In this document: positions 60,162 to 64,000 of the stretch, piece after piece | Numbering within the stretch: the first letter of the stretch is position 1 | Layout of the letters: each line of letters starts with the position of its first letter | Assembly (NCBI RefSeq): GCF_948329515.1 | Contig: NZ_CAOJCN010000006.1 | Coordinates: 186,001-250,000, forward strand | From: Cohnella rhizoplanae | GTDB taxonomy: Bacteria > Bacillota > Bacilli > Paenibacillales > Paenibacillaceae | Reading direction: 5' to 3' | DNA length: 64,000 nucleotides | Position numbers and translations under genes: made by a program | The notes under the pieces: generated by a model | Databases searched by the model: none | Told to the model about the DNA's origin: nothing | What the model saw: the letters and a program-made list of their open reading frames with translations, nothing else

Positions 60162-63100
60162 ACTGGCAGCGTGACGGTGACGGTCGTGCCTCTGCCGACT
60201 TCGCTCTGGAAGCGGATCGAGCCGTGGTGGTTTTCCATAATCTTGTAGCATACCGTCAGCCCGAGGCCCGTTCCTTTTTCCTTGGTGGTAAAAAAGGGCT
60301 GCCCCAGCCGCGCAAGCTTGCTCTCGGGAATCCCCGGGCCGTTGTCCGTGAACCGGATGCGCAGGTGCCGCTCCTCCTCGAGCTTGGCGCTGATCAGGAT
60401 GCGCCCGCCCGCCGGCATCGCCTCGATGCCGTTTTTGATCATATTGATGAAAACCTGCTTGATCTGGTTCTCTACGCAGCGGACCGGCGGCAGATCCTTC
60501 TCCACGTTGCAGAACAGCTCGACGTTGTTGAGATTCGCCTGCGACTCGAGCAGCATCACGACGTCATGGAGAATAGCGCCGGCCTCCTTGTGCGCGAAGT
60601 CGAGCGCCTGCGGCTTGGCTAGCACGAGCAGCTCGCTGACGATCATCTCGATGCGGCTGAGCTCGTTCATCATGATCTCCGCATAGCTCTCCTTGGCGAT
60701 GCCGGAAGAGATCAGCTTGGTGAACCCCTTGAGCGAGGTCAACGGATTGCGAATCTCGTGCGCGATGCCCGCGGCAAGCTGCCCCATAGCCGAGAGCATC
60801 TCGTTTTTTTGCAGCATCTCCTCGGCATGCCGCAGCTCGGTGATATCCTCGGACAGCTTCAGGTAGTGGATCGTCTCGCCGTCCGTATCCGTGATGGGCA
60901 CGACCTTGGCCGATTCCCGGTAGCAGGTCCCGTCCCGCCGCATGCTGGTGAGCTCGCCCTTCCATGTCCCGCCCGCCCGGATCGTCCGGATCATGTCGGG
61001 GAGATCCGCTTCCGCCGCTGCCCAGTCGCTCAGCAGATCGAGCTTGCGCCCGCGAATCTCGTTCAGGGCAAAGCCCGTCGTCTCCGCGAACTTGGGGTTC
61101 ACGTACTCCACCGCACCCGCGACGTCCGTGATGACGACCATGCTGGGACTCTGCTCCAGCGCATAGGAGAACCGCAGCATCTCCTCGTTGGAGCTCTTGA
61201 GCTCGGTGATATCGACGAAGGTGAGCACGACGCCGTTCACGAAGTTGTCTGTCGTCCGATAAGGCAGGATATGCATATGGTACCAAGCGCCGCTCTTGCT
61301 CTGGATCTCCGTCTCGAACGGCAGCCGACTCTTCAGCACCTCCGCGGCGCTCTCGACGAGGCTGTCGTACCGGAAGCTGTGGGAGATGTGCGCGAGCGGC
61401 CTTCCGCAATCGATGTCGAGCAGATTGATCTCCTTGGTGATCGCGGGCGTGAACCGGCGGACGCACAGGCGCTTGTCCAGGAAGATCGTCCCGATCTGCG
61501 TGCTCCCGAGGAAGTTGACCATGTCGTCGTTGAGTTCGGTCAACTCTTGAATCTTGAATTGGTATTCCGCATTAACCGTGATGAGCTCCTCGTTGACGGA
61601 TTGGAGCTCTTCATTGGTGCTCTGCAGCTCCTCGTTGGCCGCCGTCAGCTGTTCGTTGGTCGCCCGCAGCTCCTCGTTGGACGTCTCGAGCTCCTCGATC
61701 GTCGCCTGCAGCGTCTCCTCCGTCCGCCGGAGCGCCCGCTCCAGCTCGGCGATCCGCCTGGCAGCGCTATCAGGATCCTGCGGCGCGACGGGAGGGATAG
61801 CAGGCGGCGGCAGCTCGCGCTCCGCCTCCTCGAACAGCACGAGCATATGCCGCTCGTAGCGGATGCTCTTGAGAGAGAGCGGCCGAACCGTGACGTCTAC
61901 GAGCCTGTCGCCATGCGCAGTCCGCGCCTTGACCGAACGGAAGACGATCTCGCGTTTCTCCTGCCTGACCTTCTGTATGGCGGTCGCGATCGCGACGGCA
62001 AGGCCCGAGTCGACGATGTTGTAGAGATTCCAAGCGGCCCTGCCCTTGGATTGCAGCAGGAACGCGTCGATGTCCCCGTGCAGCTGAACGACGTCATGGG
62101 CCGGACCGACGATCATGCCGGGCAGGACATGCTCGCAGGCGAGCGTACGGTATAGATCGTTCGCGAGCTTCGGCAGTTCGTCGTCCGGCGAAGAGGCGCA
62201 TTCGGCAGCGCATTCGGAACTCGACGGATCATGCCGGACGGCATTGAACGCATCATCCATGTCCGTCGACCGTTTTCTGCCCGGCTCGCTCTTGCGGCTG
62301 AAGATGTTCCAGCGGCGGTCGAGGGGCTCGAAGCGGTCGGCGAGCGGACCGATCGTCTCGCTCGGCCCGAGGAACAGGTAAGCGCCCGGATTCAGGGCGA
62401 AGTGGAAGAGCGACAGCACCTTGGCCTGCATCTCCGGCTGCAGGTAGATCAGCATGTTGCGGCACGTGATCAGGTCCAGGCTGCTGAACGGCGGATCCTT
62501 GATCAAGTTGTGCGGCGCGAAGACGATCATCTTCCGGATCTCCAAGCTCACCCGGTACATCCCGTCGTTCTGGATGAGGTAGCTGGAGATGTCCGCTTGG
62601 GACAGGCGGTGCACGGCGCTCTCCGAATAGAAGCCCTGGCTGGCGTACTCGACCGATTCGCCGTCCAGGTCCGTCGCGAAGATCTTGACCGCATGCGAGC
62701 GGCCGGTCAGATCCAAGTATCTGCGTACGAGGATCGCGACGGAGTACGCTTCTTCTCCCGTCGAGCATCCGGCGACCCAGATGCGAATCTCGCGTTCCCG
62801 GCTATTGCCCTTGAAGAGGGCGGGGAGGACGCGGTCGTACAACGCATCGAACGCTTCGGGATCGCGGAAGAAGTTGGTGACGCCGATCAGCATGTCCTTG
62901 CGCAGCGCGAGCAGCTCGTCGGGATGCCGGTCCACGTATTCGGCGTACGCCGGATAGTCCGGGACCCCGCGCAGGCGCATGCGCCGCTCGATGCGCCGCA
63001 GAATGCCGCTCCGCTTGTAGTAGGCGAAATCGATGCCGCAGGATCGCTTGATCCGGTCGAAAAGCCGGTTGACGACGATATCCTCCGGGGTCTGCCCGGC

Positions 63101-63814
63101 CGCGGCGAGCGCGGAGGGAGCTGCTGCCGGGCAGACCCCGGTATCGCCCTGGCGGGCGTCGCCCGCGCGCGAGCGGCTGTAGCGAACCAGCGCCGCGCCC
63201 ATTTCCCCCGGGGAGAGCGCCCGGTCCGCGTCGTCCGTGCGGATCGCGCTGCCCGGCACGCTGTCGAACATGGCGATGCCGGTGTCCGGCGTCAGGACGA
63301 GACCGCCTGCATTCTTAATGAAGCCCATGCCTCGCGCTCCGTCCGTCCCGGTACCGGACAGGACGATGCCGACGGCGCTCCGCCCGGCTTCCTCGGCCAG
63401 CGACTTGAAAAATCGGTCGATCGGCAGGCGGGGTTCCCCGTTCCCAACGGGCTGGGCGACAGGAATAAGGAAGTCTCCGCGGATCGTCAGGTCCATCCCT
63501 GGAGGAGTCACGTAGACATAATTCGTCTTCATGACGGTCGCTTGTTCGACGAGCACGATGGGCATCCCCGTGAATTTCCCGGGGATGCCCATCGTATGGC
63601 TATCGCGATCCGCAGAATGGCGCTGAACGACGACGAAGACCATGCCGCAGTCGTCGGGCATCGCCTCAAAGAAACTTCCCAAAGCTTCCGATCCTTCGGC
63701 CGAAGCGCCGATGCCTACGACATACGCCGGGTTTCCGAGCAGACCGTGATCCCCATCCAGACCGAGTGCCGCCGAGAGCGGCGCGCCATCCAGCCCCCGT
63801 CCCTCTAAAGCCAT
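60152..63814 (-). CDS. CheB-CheR-PAS-histidine kinase fusion protein
   Basis: Cytoplasmic signalling protein of 1220 residues. Domain order: CheB methylesterase (about 31-205), CheR methyltransferase (about 245-500, with [16 protein letters not shown] for S-adenosylmethionine and TCRNMLIYL), a spacer, a long heptad coiled coil (about 690-765, repeats of NEELxSxNEEL), two PAS domains (about 770-1000), HisKA ([17 protein letters not shown]) and HATPase (DNGPGIP, GTGLGL). CheB Ser38 (GIGASAEG) and Asp158 (GTGTDGARG) are kept, but the catalytic His position, normally VVQHLSPD, reads [14 protein letters not shown] is eight bases before the ATG. No chemoreceptor or receiver domain is attached. Unusual inputs from PAS sensing to protein methylation are implied. 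Confidence 0.93.
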   Translation of the reverse strand: MALEGRGLDGAPLSAALGLDGDHGLLGNPAYVVGIGASAEGSEALGSFFEAMPDDCGMVFVVVQRHSADRDSHTMGIPGKFTGMPIVLVEQATVMKTNYVYVTPPGMDLTIRGDFLIPVAQPVGNGEPRLPIDRFFKSLAEEAGRSAVGIVLSGTGTDGARGMGFIKNAGGLVLTPDTGIAMFDSVPGSAIRTDDADRALSPGEMGAALVRYSRSRAGDARQGDTGVCPAAAPSALAAAGQTPEDIVVNRLFDRIKRSCGIDFAYYKRSGILRRIERRMRLRGVPDYPAYAEYVDRHPDELLALRKDMLIGVTNFFRDPEAFDALYDRVLPALFKGNSREREIRIWVAGCSTGEEAYSVAILVRRYLDLTGRSHAVKIFATDLDGESVEYASQGFYSESAVHRLSQADISSYLIQNDGMYRVSLEIRKMIVFAPHNLIKDPPFSSLDLITCRNMLIYLQPEMQAKVLSLFHFALNPGAYLFLGPSETIGPLADRFEPLDRRWNIFSRKSEPGRKRSTDMDDAFNAVRHDPSSSECAAECASSPDDELPKLANDLYRTLACEHVLPGMIVGPAHDVVQLHGDIDAFLLQSKGRAAWNLYNIVDSGLAVAIATAIQKVRQEKREIVFRSVKARTAHGDRLVDVTVRPLSLKSIRYERHMLVLFEEAERELPPPAIPPVAPQDPDSAARRIAELERALRRTEETLQATIEELETSNEELRATNEQLTAANEELQSTNEELQSVNEELITVNAEYQFKIQELTELNDDMVNFLGSTQIGTIFLDKRLCVRRFTPAITKEINLLDIDCGRPLAHISHSFRYDSLVESAAEVLKSRLPFETEIQSKSGAWYHMHILPYRTTDNFVNGVVLTFVDITELKSSNEEMLRFSYALEQSPSMVVITDVAGAVEYVNPKFAETTGFALNEIRGRKLDLLSDWAAAEADLPDMIRTIRAGGTWKGELTSMRRDGTCYRESAKVVPITDTDGETIHYLKLSEDITELRHAEEMLQKNEMLSAMGQLAAGIAHEIRNPLTSLKGFTKLISSGIAKESYAEIMMNELSRIEMIVSELLVLAKPQALDFAHKEAGAILHDVVMLLESQANLNNVELFCNVEKDLPPVRCVENQIKQVFINMIKNGIEAMPAGGRILISAKLEEERHLRIRFTDNGPGIPESKLARLGQPFFTTKEKGTGLGLTVCYKIMENHHGSIRFQSEVGRGTTVTVTLPVYG

Positions 63815-63888
63815 CCGCCAATCCTCCTGTGCTGCGATCGTTTATGTCAGGCGACGAAGCCCATCGTTTCGGAACTCCATGAACAGGA

Positions 63889-63905
63889 ATTCTAGATGCT
63901 AGAAT
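63889..63905. promoter_or_regulatory. Palindrome upstream of the CheB-CheR fusion gene
   Basis: ATTCTAG-ATG-CTAGAAT is a perfect 7+3+7 dyad 75 bases before the start. It could be an operator. The rest of 63815-64000 shows TTGATA and TTGACG boxes on the minus strand without a good -10 at proper spacing. Confidence 0.4.
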
Positions 63906-64000
63906 CATATTTAGAAGGGATACTTTCCCCATATTAGTATCAACCTGGGAAGTTCGTCAAATTCGACAAAATCCGCCGGACGGCAAAAGTAAGCGCTCTA

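Overview
The window comes from a GC-rich, endospore-forming Gram-positive of the Paenibacillaceae; the overall style is Cohnella- or Paenibacillus-like. The evidence is a complete GerA/GerB/GerC-type germination operon, a YhcN/YlaJ-type sporulation lipoprotein, three CUT1 sugar ABC importers, two YesM/YesN-type two-component pairs, split gcvPA/gcvPB genes behind tandem glycine riboswitches, and strong AGGAGG ribosome binding sites. No rRNA, tRNA or CRISPR array was seen.

Layout. 1-3.4 kb: end of a sugar-permease operon with its YesM/YesN pair. 3.5-6.5 kb: ACT-domain malic enzyme (-) and an orphan HisD-family dehydrogenase (+). 6.8-17.5 kb: a long co-directional run with two permeases, a binding protein, a histidine kinase, a response regulator, an MFS transporter, an amidase and a double SnoaL-fold protein. 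17.8-23 kb: glycine cleavage genes, with gcvT-gcvPA-gcvPB (-) and gcvH (+) diverging and each behind its own tandem glycine riboswitch and terminator. 23-25.5 kb: small membrane protein, GrpB protein, sporulation lipoprotein. 25.6-30.6 kb: an extracytoplasmic oxidation module (Tat-signal gluconate-dehydrogenase subunit 3, GMC flavoprotein, lipoprotein cytochrome c) with tatA and tatC embedded. 30.7-46.4 kb: amino-sugar and muropeptide salvage (two BadF-type kinases, GH4 glycosidase, RpiR regulator, murQ, a sugar ABC importer, anmK, GNAT, PIG-L deacetylase, namZ-like and nagZ). 46.4-49.5 kb: an AT-rich island bounded by two decayed IS3-family copies. 49.7-53.5 kb: PAP2 phosphatase, glycosyltransferase, TipA-like regulator, uridine kinase. 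53.8-64 kb: MHYT sensor kinase, germination operon, SRPBCC protein, and a 1220-residue CheB-CheR-PAS-kinase fusion.

The muropeptide region reads as one pathway. NamZ and NagZ trim wall fragments outside the cell, an ABC importer (not a PTS) takes up the sugar, BadF-family kinases or AnmK phosphorylate it, and MurQ removes the lactyl ether. A MurR-like RpiR protein probably controls it through TGAAA/TTTCA palindromes. No importer in the window has an ATPase gene, so a shared MsmX-type ATPase is implied.

The least explained structure is a set of seven intergenic tandem arrays (A-G). Their unit sequences mostly differ, but nearly all repeat at 48-52 bp, most often 51 bp, and they sit at the 3' ends of genes.
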